A DNA stretch of 64,000 bases. Source: Burkholderia sp. GAS332. Its GTDB lineage: Bacteria; Pseudomonadota; Gammaproteobacteria; Burkholderiales; Burkholderiaceae. Under the pieces are notes generated by a model that saw only the letters and a list, made by a program, of their open reading frames with translations, was not told the origin of the DNA and ran no database searches. Location: assembly GCA_900142905.1 (NCBI GenBank), contig FSRV01000001.1:2604001-2668000 (forward strand), in the 5' to 3' direction. The first letter of the stretch is position 1, and each line of letters begins with the position of its first letter. A program made the translations under genes and the position numbers. This document shows, in pieces, positions 28,512 to 37,340 of this stretch.

Positions 28512-29165
28512 ATGAAAATCGCTTTTCACTTCAATGCCGACGACCCGATTTTTACGGGTGACTATGGCACGCCAATCGTCCAAAGAATATTTCGATTACT
28601 GGTGGGGCGGCGCGGCCTGAGAATCGATTCGAGCGTACTGCTCGGTGATCTGCGCCTCCATGAGTTGAAGATTTCGTGCTCAAATATTCTTTCATCGAGA
28701 TATCTGTCAACGTTGAAAATGTCCCGTACTCAGGCGACCTGTATGTTACTCGATACAAGATATTTAACTTACAGCACTTTAGCGCGAAAATCTGCGCGCA
28801 CATTCCTTCTTCACAATATTTTTGTAGTTTACCTAAAAAACGTGAATTCTTGGCAAACTAAATACCTCGACAATCACCTCAGGAGATTTCAACCCTACCT
28901 TGGCGCCCTTGAAATTAACGATAAAGATTTACTCCATAGAGACTTATACGAATATCAACTTATCGATTTTTATAATATTAAAAATAGAAAATTATATATT
29001 CTTATGGGTCTAGACGATGATGATATTGTTTCAGAATCAACTATTGCCAGATTTATCCGCCTCGGCTTCGACTCTGTAAAAATTCAATACGCCCTGGGCA
29101 ATTCGGAAGTGAGCACATGCCCACGGCTGACCGGGCGCGCCGTCCCGCATCGCCGAGAGCGTTGA
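28512..29165 (+). CDS. AT-rich orphan protein, 3' end probably replaced
   Basis: A 217-residue frame (MKIAFHFNADDPIFTGDYGT at the start) with many Ile, Lys, Asn and Tyr codons, quite unlike its GC-rich neighbours, so it is likely horizontally acquired. The product looks like a mixed alpha/beta soluble protein; no family is recognised. The last 20 residues (STCPRLTGRAVPHRRER) change to GC-rich composition and abut an ATPase remnant, so the natural C-terminus is probably lost near 29105. Immediately upstream a nine-codon frame (28489-28515, with GGGGAG before it) overlaps its ATG as ATGA and may couple its translation. Confidence 0.5.
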   Translation: MKIAFHFNADDPIFTGDYGTPIVQRIFRLLVGRRGLRIDSSVLLGDLRLHELKISCSNILSSRYLSTLKMSRTQATCMLLDTRYLTYSTLARKSARTFLLHNIFVVYLKNVNSWQTKYLDNHLRRFQPYLGALEINDKDLLHRDLYEYQLIDFYNIKNRKLYILMGLDDDDIVSESTIARFIRLGFDSVKIQYALGNSEVSTCPRLTGRAVPHRRER

Positions 29166-29441
29166 CAAAGATAACTTCGGCTTCTTCCGGCAGGTTAAGA
29201 ACTGGTTCAATTCAGGGGCGTGAAAGAGGGCGCTTCGATGGATGCGCCAAAGAGCCTGGCCGAGGTGTACGGGCTGCCGAACATCGCGCGGCGGCTGCTG
29301 GAGTCGTTTCTGTCGTTCCGGGTTCCTGGCAAGGCCGGCAACCTTGCTCAACAGATGGAGACACTCGCTGGCGATCCAGCCGCTAAAGCCCGGATTGTTC
29401 GCCTCTTGCATACGCATTCGCACATGGAACAGGTGTCCTAG
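29164..29441 (+). pseudogene. C-terminal remnant of an AAA/RloC-like ATPase
   Basis: DKDNFGFFRQVKNWFNSG followed by a stop, then from 29220 in another frame EVYGLPNIARRLLESFLSFR, VPGKAGNLAQQMETLAGDPA, AARIVRLLHTHSHMEQVS-like residues and a stop. These two pieces match the end of large AAA-type ATPases related to RloC, where THNFxFFRQVRNWF precedes the YxLPNIARRxLE segment. The gene is broken by frameshifts and lacks the nucleotide-binding domain. It was probably another defence gene once present in the island. Confidence 0.65.
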
Positions 29442-29879
29442 CCCGAGCATGGCCTTGGATTTTTGGAACTAAAGTTATTACGAAGCCGCGACACACGGTT
29501 TTCCGGGTTTTTGCGCCCCAAAAGTACGAAACTTAGTTCCCCGCGCTGCAATGCCCATTCGCGGCAGCTCAAGCCAAGTCGTCCATCCAGACACCGCTTG
29601 CGCCAGTCGAACAGTTGATTCGCGTCAATTCTGGCTGGGTGCAATCTTTGTCACCGAACTCCACTGGATACCGTCCATATACGCATGCTCCGGCGCGTAG
29701 CAGCTGTAGTCAGTTCGCAGCTTTCCAGGTGGGCCTTCGCAGTATTCGTGACAGTTCATGCCGGAGTATAACCATGCGGTATTAGTGCGGGCGTGTTTGG
29801 TCGGAGCAATCGTGTGTGGTTACTGTTCGTGCGGAGGATAGATATGTGGTATTCGCACTTTCGATGGCAAACCGCACAT
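29442..29879. other. Mobile-element debris
   Basis: Short minus-strand fragments. One (29438-29644) reads ARIDANQLFDWRKRCLDGRL, similar to the helix-turn-helix region of IS66/IS3 accessory proteins. Another, a complete 44-codon cysteine-containing frame (29625-29759), starts MNCHEYCEGPPGKLRTDYSC and is unrecognised. None looks functional. Confidence 0.35.
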
Positions 29880-30197
29880 TCATGCTCCGGCCCACTGCAG
29901 CTTCTCGCAGGCCAGCGTCGGTCCGAAATCGGCGTAGCGCTCGCGGATCAGCGCCAGGGCCTGAGGGCACAGATTGACGGGCAACTGATGATTGCCCGGG
30001 CGGCCACGTCGGCGTGAAACAAGTCCTGCAGCACCTTCGCATCGATACCGGTTAGCCAGCCGCTCAACCTGGCGCCGGCTGAGTCCGAGCCGCTCGGCAG
30101 CCCGCCAGGGCATCAGCCGCTCCTCAATGACCGCCTGGATAACCTTCAGCCGATCCAGTTCGCGCATGCTCATGGTGATCGTTCCGGGTTGGGCCAC
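29880..30197 (-). pseudogene. ISNCY-type transposase, N-terminal fragment
   Basis: MSMRELDRLKVIQAVIEERL, then WRAAERLGLSRRQVERLANR and RRRGRPGNHQLP, RERYADFGPTLACEKL is the helix-turn-helix part of ISNCY-group transposases. It ends after 105 codons, where the DDE catalytic region should begin, so the gene is cut. A C-terminal fragment of the same transposase type occurs at 54807-55019. Confidence 0.75.
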
Positions 30198-30251
30198 GAT
30201 GGACTCCGGCAGTCAGAACCGGCATCCAGCATGAGCTGAAAAAGCTCCAGC

Positions 30252-30294
30252 TACGACATTTGAACTTTGCCCAGATACGACATTACAACTTTGC
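30252..30294. repeat. Two 19-bp direct repeats, likely insertion-sequence end
   Basis: TACGACATTTGAACTTTGC (30252-30270) and TACGACATTACAACTTTGC (30276-30294) differ at two positions and are spaced 24 bp apart. Repeated short blocks at the terminus are typical of IS21-like ends. No transposase gene of that group is present here, so this is a residual end. Confidence 0.5.
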
Positions 30295-30536
30295 TCTTAC
30301 AATCCAGTTGTTGATAATTTATATTATGTCAAATTATATGCGGATAATGATGTCGGACTATTTCAACCGTTGGCTTGCTGGCCGAAGTCCTCTGGCACGA
30401 CCGCCAATCCGCACGCTATGCAATCAAACATTGCACGTAGCTATACGCCATTGCCTCAAATTGAGCGCGACAGCCCCCAACAAAACAGTAGCTTAAGCTA
30501 TCATTCAGATTCGAATCCAAACGACGAACGCGATTC

Positions 30537-31127
30537 ATGACCACTTCCGATCCCATCACACGTCAGCCGCGCGCCCGAGAACGGAGCACGCAGCCGTTGC
30601 CCGCGGAACGTCCCGATCACGACCTCGACAATTCGGTCGGCTATCTGCTTAATCTCGCGGCGAGCATCATCGCGGCACGCTTCAGCGACGACCTCAAGTC
30701 CTACGACATTAACCTTCAGGGTTGGCGCGTACTCGCGGCGCTCCGCCACGAAGACCATCAGACCTTGTCCGATCTCGCAAGTCATACTGGGTCGGAGCTA
30801 TCTTATCTTTCACGCGCGGTGAGCGCCCTTGAGACAAAGGGCTATATCTGCCGCAGCGAGTCCGCCTCCGATCGTCGGACCATCCGTCTGTCCCTGACCG
30901 CCGAGGGAGCTGACATCGTCAGCGAACTCGCACCACGCGCCTGGCAAATCGAACGCGCATCTGTAAAGGGCGTATCGGCCCGCGAACTGGAAATCACGCT
31001 CAATACCCTCCGAGCGGTCTACTCCAACCTTGTCGACAACTGCGAAGACGCGCCCGCAGTCAATCGTAAGCTCGCCGTCGCGCGTCGTGTACGCCGACGT
31101 GAAGCGGGCAGCAAAGCGCCCGACTAA
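30537..31127 (+). CDS. MarR-family transcriptional regulator
   Basis: A 196-residue winged-helix regulator. An N-terminal extension of about 30 residues is followed by LNLAASIIAARFSDDLKSYD and the recognition core DLASHTGSELSYLSRAVSAL, and the wing SESASDRRTIRLSLTAEG with the conserved DRR. MarR proteins commonly repress aromatic degradation genes until a substrate or CoA ester binds. It is followed by the convergent catabolic operon at 31319-36204, so it is the best candidate to bind the repeats at 36225-36282 and 42828-42843. Confidence 0.88.
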   Translation: MTTSDPITRQPRARERSTQPLPAERPDHDLDNSVGYLLNLAASIIAARFSDDLKSYDINLQGWRVLAALRHEDHQTLSDLASHTGSELSYLSRAVSALETKGYICRSESASDRRTIRLSLTAEGADIVSELAPRAWQIERASVKGVSARELEITLNTLRAVYSNLVDNCEDAPAVNRKLAVARRVRRREAGSKAPD

Positions 31128-31318
31128 TGCTGGACGGGCGCCGGTATGCGCTGCCCGCCCACGGCATGTCAAAAGCATGCATGCCCTACCCGGCTTCGTG
31201 GTTCATGCCGCCGATCGCGTCGTATCTGAAAGCTTGAACGACGACACCGTCCTGACGCTACATTCGCCAACACGCTCCGGGAGTTTCGGAGCGTCACCGG
31301 TTCGTGTTGCCCCTTGCC

Positions 31319-32182
31319 TCACACCGGCTCGCCAATGACGCGATTAGTGATTGAGCCAATTCCTTCTATTTCGGCTCGCATCACATCGCCTGCTCTCAAG
31401 TACACCGGAGGGCTCATCGCGACGCCCACGCCCGACGGTGTCCCCGTCGCCAGCAGATCACCCGGCTCGAGCGTAAAGGCGGTGGACAGGTGAGCGATCT
31501 GGTCGTAGATGTCGTGAATCATCGCGCCGGTCATATCGTCCTGACGCAACTCGCCGTTCACCCACATCCGCAAACGCAAGGCGTGTGGGTCACCAAGTTC
31601 GTCAGGGGTAACGATCCATGGGCCGGTGGGTCCGCAGGTATCGAACGACTTACCAATCGTCATGGTCTGCGTGGCGAGTTGCCAGTCGCGCACCGATACG
31701 TCGTTGCACACCATATAACCGGCAATAACCGAGCTCGCCGCTTCGCGGCTCACGTGCCGGCAGCGCTGGCCGATCACCACGCACAGTTCGACTTCGTAAT
31801 CGAGCTGATCCGATACTGCGGGCAAGTGCACATCACCGAACGGACCGTTGATACAGGAAACCTGCTTGTTGAACCAGACCTGGGTGGGCGGGGTCTGCAC
31901 GCCGACCTTGGCCGCCTCCGCCACGTGCTTCCGATAATTCATGCCGATCGCGAGATACTTGGACGGATTCGGCAGCGGAGCAAGCAGCGTGACCTCCGAC
32001 AGCGCAACGGCGTGGCCGGCCTGCACGGCACGTGCACGCGCGATTGCTTCCGGACCGGCCTCAAGCAACGCCTTCATGGTGGCCGGCAAGGTCGGATCGT
32101 TGCGTGGCAGGTCAATCACACGGTCGCCCTCCACCTTGCCGATAGAAACGTTTGTGTGGTGCTGGTAAGTAACGAGTTTCAT
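31319..32182 (-). CDS. Fumarylacetoacetate-hydrolase-family protein, cluster 1
   Basis: 287 residues with the FAH C-terminal fold: AIGMNYRKHVAEAAKVG, the metal-binding Glu segment LDYEVELCVVIGQRCR, GYMVCNDVSVRDWQ and the end GDLLATGTPSGVGVAMSPPV. Such enzymes hydrolyse or isomerise/decarboxylate ring-cleavage products in meta-pathways. ATG 32182 is chosen because the frame further upstream overlaps the MFS gene. It is the last gene of the leftward operon after monooxygenase, dioxygenase, flavin reductase and transporter, which suits the last steps on the cleaved ring. Confidence 0.88.
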   Translation of the reverse strand: MKLVTYQHHTNVSIGKVEGDRVIDLPRNDPTLPATMKALLEAGPEAIARARAVQAGHAVALSEVTLLAPLPNPSKYLAIGMNYRKHVAEAAKVGVQTPPTQVWFNKQVSCINGPFGDVHLPAVSDQLDYEVELCVVIGQRCRHVSREAASSVIAGYMVCNDVSVRDWQLATQTMTIGKSFDTCGPTGPWIVTPDELGDPHALRLRMWVNGELRQDDMTGAMIHDIYDQIAHLSTAFTLEPGDLLATGTPSGVGVAMSPPVYLRAGDVMRAEIEGIGSITNRVIGEPV

Positions 32183-32202
32183 GGATGTCAAAAGGAAGTG
32201 GA

Positions 32203-33480
32203 TTATGCCAGGCTCGTACGGGGCGGATCTTCTGATGCGCCGCCGTGCGCAGGAGTCTGGACGGGATACGGATAACTGCGCGGCAGACGCAGCAGCAGCC
32301 ATCCGGCGCAAGTCAGTACACCCACGAACGCAGTCAGCGCGGGGCGGTAGGAACCCGTGGCATCGTAGGCAGCGCCCATCACGAAAGGCCCGAGTCCGGT
32401 CCCGACGGTGAACACGGCGAACAGATAGCCGTAGATCTGTCCAAACGCGCGCAGGCCGAAATATCGACTTTGCAGATACGCGATGAGATCGACTTCCGCG
32501 CCCATGCCGAGGCCGACCAGCACTGCACCGATTGTCGTGAACGACACGTCGGCACTGCCCAGCAGCGCAATCACACCTATGGCCGGTAGGATCACGAACG
32601 CGATCGCGACGTGGGGACCGAAAAACCGGTCGAGCAGAAAACCGCACAACAAGCGCCCTGCGATCAACGACGCCCCGATGCCCGAAAACACGGCTACCGC
32701 GTGGCTCGCCGGAATGCCGCGGTCAGTCAGCAACGGCACAAGGTGCACGATGGTGCCGTTGACAACGATTGGAATGCACAGGAACACCACCGCAAGCTTC
32801 CAGAAATCCGGGCTGCGCACGGCCTCCCCCGCGTCAAGCCCTGGCCAGCCGGGGTCGCGCATATGCGCCTCCGCGATGCGAGGCGCGCTAACTGGATCAC
32901 GGATGAACAGCCCGACCGCGAGAAACGCGATGACGAGCACGGTCAAGCCGATCGCGACATACGCGCCTCGCCATCCGAGCCTGTCGAGATACAGCTGCGT
33001 GAGCCGCGGCACGAGTGCCGCACCCAGGCCTACGCCCGTCATGGCAATGCCCATTGCCAGGCCGCGGCGCCGATCGAATGCCGCGGCGATCGCCTTGGCA
33101 TAAGGCAGCGGTGCCTGCCCGCCGCTGAACAGGCCCATCACCGCGAACATGGCCAGAAACGCCGCGGGAATGGCTGGCGCCAGTGACATGGCGGCGATGG
33201 CCAGCGCAAAGAGCGCAATGGCAATCAACGTGACCCGCCTGATCCCACGCCTATCGATCAGTCTGCCAGCGACGGGCGTGGCAATCGCGGCGAAGATCGA
33301 CCCCAGCATGACCGCGGCGGACATCACGCTGCGATTCCAGCCGAACTCCGCCATGATGGGCTTCATCAGCACCGATGTCGAAAACTGCAGGACGGTGACG
33401 TTACCGACCGTCAGTCCCAGCAGCGAGCCAAACACGATCCACCAGCGGCTTCTGAACATCCCTTGCACGATCATCTCCAA
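32203..33480 (-). CDS. Major facilitator superfamily transporter, cluster 1
   Basis: About 425 residues with twelve hydrophobic segments. The loop 2-3 signature is AGRLIDRRGIRRVT, and the TM4-5 region is GLAMGIAMTGVGLGAALVPR. It resembles OFA/monocarboxylate-type MFS members. It probably imports the aromatic or acid substrate of the pathway. The start is uncertain: TTG 33480 gives the longest frame, with ATG 33474 or 33459 as options. It lies between the flavin reductase and the FAH-family gene in one operon. Confidence 0.85.
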   Translation of the reverse strand: MEMIVQGMFRSRWWIVFGSLLGLTVGNVTVLQFSTSVLMKPIMAEFGWNRSVMSAAVMLGSIFAAIATPVAGRLIDRRGIRRVTLIAIALFALAIAAMSLAPAIPAAFLAMFAVMGLFSGGQAPLPYAKAIAAAFDRRRGLAMGIAMTGVGLGAALVPRLTQLYLDRLGWRGAYVAIGLTVLVIAFLAVGLFIRDPVSAPRIAEAHMRDPGWPGLDAGEAVRSPDFWKLAVVFLCIPIVVNGTIVHLVPLLTDRGIPASHAVAVFSGIGASLIAGRLLCGFLLDRFFGPHVAIAFVILPAIGVIALLGSADVSFTTIGAVLVGLGMGAEVDLIAYLQSRYFGLRAFGQIYGYLFAVFTVGTGLGPFVMGAAYDATGSYRPALTAFVGVLTCAGWLLLRLPRSYPYPVQTPAHGGASEDPPRTSLA

Positions 33481-33537
33481 TTGTCTTTGTTGTCCCCGGG
33501 TATCCGTCGATCCGCAGCGGCGAATCGGGGTTCGCTG

Positions 33538-34035
33538 TTATGCGGTGGCACTGTGTTCGAGGAAGCGGCCGGCATGGAACAGCAGCGGCGATTCGCTGCC
33601 GTAAGAGAAGCGCTCGACGTGGCCCAGAATCATGACGTGGTCGCCGTAAGGCTCGATGCCCGAGGTTCGGCACTCGAAGCAGGCCAGCACGTCGCCGAGC
33701 ACCGGCACCTCGCCGAGGCCAGCCTGCACGCGTTCGCTGAACGGCGCGAACTTGTCTTCCGCGAACCTCGCGAAGTGGGTCGCGAGGTCTTGCTGATCGG
33801 CGGCCAGGACGTGCACAGCGAAATATCCCGATTCCCTGAACACCGGCAGGCTCGGCGACCTGTCATTCAGATACCACGCCACCAGCGGTGGGTCGAGCGA
33901 AACTGAGCAGAACGAATTGACGGTCAATGCAGCTTGCCGCCCGTCCTCAGTACGCGTCGTGACAATACAGACGCCGGTCGCAAAACGGCCCAGTGCGTTG
34001 CGGAGCTCGCGACCATCGATAGAAACTGCGCTCAT
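33538..34035 (-). CDS. Flavin reductase component (HpaC/HsaB-like)
   Basis: A 165-residue flavin-reductase-domain protein: LRNALGRFATGVCIVTTRTE, VNSFCSVSLDPPLVAWYLND, FAVHVLAADQQDLATHFAR and a C-terminal HVMILGHVERF. It supplies reduced FMN/FAD to a partner monooxygenase. The natural partner is the two-component flavin monooxygenase at 34960-36204, two genes upstream in the same operon. It starts 2 bp after the dioxygenase stop, so the two are translationally linked. Confidence 0.9.
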   Translation of the reverse strand: MSAVSIDGRELRNALGRFATGVCIVTTRTEDGRQAALTVNSFCSVSLDPPLVAWYLNDRSPSLPVFRESGYFAVHVLAADQQDLATHFARFAEDKFAPFSERVQAGLGEVPVLGDVLACFECRTSGIEPYGDHVMILGHVERFSYGSESPLLFHAGRFLEHSATA

Positions 34036-34037
34036 GA

Positions 34038-34946
34038 TTATTGTCCAGTTAAAGCGGGCGTGGCGTTCGCGCCCGCACCCGTGAAACAGCGCGGATCGCG
34101 CACGGAACCCCAGGAGTCGAGATTGCTGGGAGACGGCTCCATGCGCCGTGGCTCACGAGGATGCGCTTCAGCAAATGTTTCCATTCCGAAGCTGTACTCC
34201 ATCGTCAACCCATCGGGGTCAAGGAAATACAGAAAGACGCTGTCGGAAGCGGGATGCCGGCCAGGTCCAAACACCACGTCGGAGTTGGCCGCCTTCAGGC
34301 GCGTTAGCGCCTTACCGATGTCGTCGATTTCCGTCACCATGTAATTGACGTGGTGCAGACTGTGGCGCTCAAATCGTGCGATACCGATTCCGTGGTGATA
34401 CGGGTTCGGCCAAACGCGCATGAAGGTGACGAATTCGCCGAGCGAGTCGGACTCCCGGAAATTCAGCACGTCGCGCCAGAATTCAATGGCGCGCGCCGCA
34501 TCAGGGGTGTTGAAGACAACATGCCCGATCCGCTGGACGCGCGCGACCGACGGCAGGAATGGACGCTCCGCGTCTGGCAGTGGGACGTAGAACTCCACCG
34601 TTGCTCCGATCAGCGGTTCGAATACCCTTACAGCCCGCAGTTGCGCCCGTTCCCGACAGCGCTCCTGCGCCGTTTCGTGCACGTCGAGACCGGCGCGCGT
34701 CAGCCGTTCGATCAGCGGCTTGAACTGCGCCTCGTCCTCCAGCATGAAACCGGCGCACCGGAGCCCTGCTTCCGACGCCGCATACAGCACCACGTTATGG
34801 TGATCGTGATCGCAGCGCAGTCGGATCTCGCCGTCGGCACCCGTGTCTACGTATTGGAGCCCTACCACCTCTTCATAGAAACGGCGCGATTTTTCCAGAT
34901 GAGTCACGTTAAGTTCCACACGCCCCAACTTCCGGTATCGGATCAT
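34038..34946 (-). CDS. Type I extradiol ring-cleavage dioxygenase
   Basis: A 302-residue two-domain VOC dioxygenase. The N-terminal domain (LGRVELNVTHLEKSRRFYEE) is structural. The C-terminal domain carries the 2-His-1-carboxylate iron site: H142 in RIGHVVFNTPD, H198/H199 in SLHHVNYMV, and E250 in GLTMEYSFGME. It should open a catechol-type ring next to the hydroxyls. ATG 34946 has GGGGAGGGTG upstream. Thirteen bp after the monooxygenase gene, it fits hydroxylation followed by meta-cleavage. The ring substrate is unknown. Confidence 0.88.
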   Translation of the reverse strand: MIRYRKLGRVELNVTHLEKSRRFYEEVVGLQYVDTGADGEIRLRCDHDHHNVVLYAASEAGLRCAGFMLEDEAQFKPLIERLTRAGLDVHETAQERCRERAQLRAVRVFEPLIGATVEFYVPLPDAERPFLPSVARVQRIGHVVFNTPDAARAIEFWRDVLNFRESDSLGEFVTFMRVWPNPYHHGIGIARFERHSLHHVNYMVTEIDDIGKALTRLKAANSDVVFGPGRHPASDSVFLYFLDPDGLTMEYSFGMETFAEAHPREPRRMEPSPSNLDSWGSVRDPRCFTGAGANATPALTGQ

Positions 34947-34959
34947 GACACCCTCCCCT

Positions 34960-36204
34960 TCAGTACTGGCCGCGCGGCGGCAGACCGAGCCGCATCTGCC
35001 CATACATCGTGGACACCGCATGCCAGTTGACGCTGATGTGGTGTGCAACGGCATTGATATCGCGCCAGGCACGCTGGATGCCGCTGTCCAACTGGATGCC
35101 CGTTCCGCCTACGACGTCGTACAGTGCGTTGATGGCATCAACACACAGACGCACCGCGTATGCGTGGCCTCGCCGTAGCGTGATGCGTTGCTCCTTGCTC
35201 AACTTGACGCCGCCGTCCACCCACTCGGTGATCTGTTGCAGGTCACGTTGCAGAATAAGCTGTGCGGCATCGACCGCGGCTTCGGCCTGCGCCACCGCCG
35301 ACTGGACATGCCCGAACTGGGCAATCGAAGCACCGCCGCCCGCAAAGGCTCCGCGCGTCGCGCGTGCGGCGATGCTTTCGACAAATTCATCAATTGCACC
35401 GCGCAAGGCAGCCACGGCCGGGTTGGCCAACAGCGGCGGGAATCCGCTCAGGAAAGGCACCCGGTAAAGCGCCGAATCATGAACGTCTGCGCCCGGTGCT
35501 TCCTGTTCAAGAACCTCCGAAAACGCGACGGTGCGATGCGCGGGAACGAACACTTCCTCATCGATCAAGATGTCCTTGCTGCCGGTGCCTGCGAGACCCA
35601 CCGTGAACCACGTGTCGACGATGGTGTATTCGCCCTGCGGTACCAGCAGGAAGATCGGCCGGGGGGGCGCCCCTTCAGCCTGTTCGACCATCGCGCCGAG
35701 CGACAGCCACTGAGCGTTATCGCTGTTGCTACCGAAGCTCCATCGGCCCTTAAGCCGGAAGCCGCCCTCCGTTGGCGTGGCCTTGCCGGTCGGCGCAATG
35801 CAGGAGGCAATCAGTGCGTCCGGCGTCTTGCCCCACACGTCGTGCTGCGCTTGCTCCGGAAACATGCCGACCACCCATGACGCCGCGGCACTGAGTCCGT
35901 AACACCAACCGGTCGAGGTGCATCCCTGGCCAATTTCGAATGCAAGACGACGCAACGCCTCCAGGCTCAACTCATATCCGCCAAAGCGCCGCGGCTGCAC
36001 CACCCTGTAGAGCCCAGCTTCCCTGAGCAGATTCGTCACGTCAGACGAAACGCGTCGATCCTGCTCGGTCTGGCGGGCACGTTTGGCGACCAGCGGCCGC
36101 AGTTCTGCAGTTGCATCCAGCAAACGCGCAAACAAGGCGTCGTCAGATGCCGCATCGCCCAGCGATGCGGACTGCCGCTCGATAACGCTCGAAGTCATGG
36201 TCAT
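34960..36204 (-). CDS. Two-component flavin-dependent monooxygenase (HsaA/HpaA-C2, acyl-CoA-dehydrogenase fold)
   Basis: A 414-residue acyl-CoA-dehydrogenase-like hydroxylase. GLYRVVQPRRFGGYELSLEA, the WSFGSNSDNAQWLSLGA flavin-binding stretch and the C-terminal YDVVGGTGIQLDSGIQRAWR, DINAVAHHISVNW are typical of class D flavin monooxygenases that hydroxylate phenolic rings. ATG 36204 is selected because GGAGGTG lies 6 nt upstream. It is the first gene of the leftward operon and works with the flavin reductase at 33538. The ring substrate cannot be deduced. Confidence 0.88.
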   Translation of the reverse strand: MTMTSSVIERQSASLGDAASDDALFARLLDATAELRPLVAKRARQTEQDRRVSSDVTNLLREAGLYRVVQPRRFGGYELSLEALRRLAFEIGQGCTSTGWCYGLSAAASWVVGMFPEQAQHDVWGKTPDALIASCIAPTGKATPTEGGFRLKGRWSFGSNSDNAQWLSLGAMVEQAEGAPPRPIFLLVPQGEYTIVDTWFTVGLAGTGSKDILIDEEVFVPAHRTVAFSEVLEQEAPGADVHDSALYRVPFLSGFPPLLANPAVAALRGAIDEFVESIAARATRGAFAGGGASIAQFGHVQSAVAQAEAAVDAAQLILQRDLQQITEWVDGGVKLSKEQRITLRRGHAYAVRLCVDAINALYDVVGGTGIQLDSGIQRAWRDINAVAHHISVNWHAVSTMYGQMRLGLPPRGQY

Positions 36205-36224
36205 TCCTGTCACCTCCAAATTTA

Positions 36225-36282
36225 TTGCAAAAACAACTAATCTGTGATCGAATTAAAGCCCATAAAAGTTGTTTTTGCAACT
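36225..36282. promoter_or_regulatory. Operator-like inverted repeats in the divergent promoter of cluster 1
   Basis: TTGCAAAAACAAC (36225-36237) and, in the opposite sense, GTTGTTTTTGCAAC within AGTTGTTTTTGCAACT (36267-36282; arms AGTTG/CAACT) lie between the divergent monooxygenase and amidohydrolase genes. A third partial copy, TGTTTTTGC, follows at 36282-36290. The 36267-36282 element recurs base for base at 42828-42843 in front of cluster 2. Probable binding sites of the shared MarR-type regulator. Confidence 0.6.
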
Positions 36283-36317
36283 GTTTTTGCGGTCTGCAAA
36301 TACCAGGAGTTACCCTT

Positions 36318-37340
36318 ATGAAAACGGCCCGCCAGCCTCAGCAATGCGGATGCATCGACATCCATACTCATGTCGTTCCGCACGACTTCCCCGCTTACGT
36401 GGGGCGCTATCCAGACGCACCATGGCCCTCGATGCGCGAAGGTCACGCTTGCCACCGGCACGTGGTCGTCTCATCCAAGGTGTATCGGACGGTTTCGCAT
36501 CAGGCGTGGGACGTTGACGTTCGACGCGCTGACATGAACCGGCTCGATGTCGAACGGCAAGTGCTCTCCCCGATGCCTGAGCTACTGTCGTACTGGCTTG
36601 ATCCCGCAGATGGCGCAACGCTGGCGCGTTACCTGAACGAAACGCTGGCGAATATGGTGGTCCGCGCCCCCGACCGTTTTAGCGCACTCGGTGCCGCGCC
36701 GCTGCAGCACATCGACCGCGCGATTCAGGAGCTCGAATTTGCGGTCGGCACACTGGGGTTGGCCGGGATTGAGGTCGGCAGCAACGTGGGCGGCGTGCCG
36801 ATCGGCGATCCACGCTTCTTCCCGTTCTTCGAGGCCGCCGAAGCACTCGACGCGGCGATCTTCGTGCATCCGCTGCGCCCGGCCGGTATGGACCGGCTGG
36901 TTGGGCCTGCATCGTTGGAGCAGATCGTCGCGTTCCCCGGCGAGATTGGTCTTGCAGCGGCATCGCTGATCACCGGTGGCTTGCTGAAAAAATTCCCCCG
37001 CCTGCGCATTGCCCTGAGCCACGGTGGCGGTGCGATCCAGACCTTGCTGCCACGCATGCAGTTTGCCTGGGAGACACTGGACGCACTTCGGGAAGCCATG
37101 CCCGTGGCGCCGGTCGAAGCGGCGCGGACACTCTATTACGACGATCTCCTCTACAGCGCCACAGCCATCCACGCCCTCATCGAAACGGTCGGCGAGGACC
37201 GCGTCATGATTGGAACCGACTACCCGTTTGCGATCATGGACGCCGATCCGGCAGCGCGGGTCGCTAGCCTTGGCTTGAGTGCCGCGACGCTTGAAGCCTT
37301 ACGATGGAAAAACGCGGCTGCATGGCTCGGCCTGAAGTGA
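36318..37340 (+). CDS. Amidohydrolase, ACMSD-like decarboxylase family
   Basis: 340 residues of the amidohydrolase_2 family. The metal-binding CIDIHTHVVPHDFP opens the protein. FVHPLRPAGM, RIALSHGGGA and the terminal Asp in MIGTDYPFAIMD complete the usual metal set. Family members such as 2-amino-3-carboxymuconate-semialdehyde decarboxylase remove CO2 from ring-cleavage products or aromatic acids. AGGAGT precedes ATG 36318. It is divergent from the cluster 1 operon and shares its operator region, so it probably acts after the extradiol dioxygenase. Confidence 0.85.
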   Translation: MKTARQPQQCGCIDIHTHVVPHDFPAYVGRYPDAPWPSMREGHACHRHVVVSSKVYRTVSHQAWDVDVRRADMNRLDVERQVLSPMPELLSYWLDPADGATLARYLNETLANMVVRAPDRFSALGAAPLQHIDRAIQELEFAVGTLGLAGIEVGSNVGGVPIGDPRFFPFFEAAEALDAAIFVHPLRPAGMDRLVGPASLEQIVAFPGEIGLAAASLITGGLLKKFPRLRIALSHGGGAIQTLLPRMQFAWETLDALREAMPVAPVEAARTLYYDDLLYSATAIHALIETVGEDRVMIGTDYPFAIMDADPAARVASLGLSAATLEALRWKNAAAWLGLK

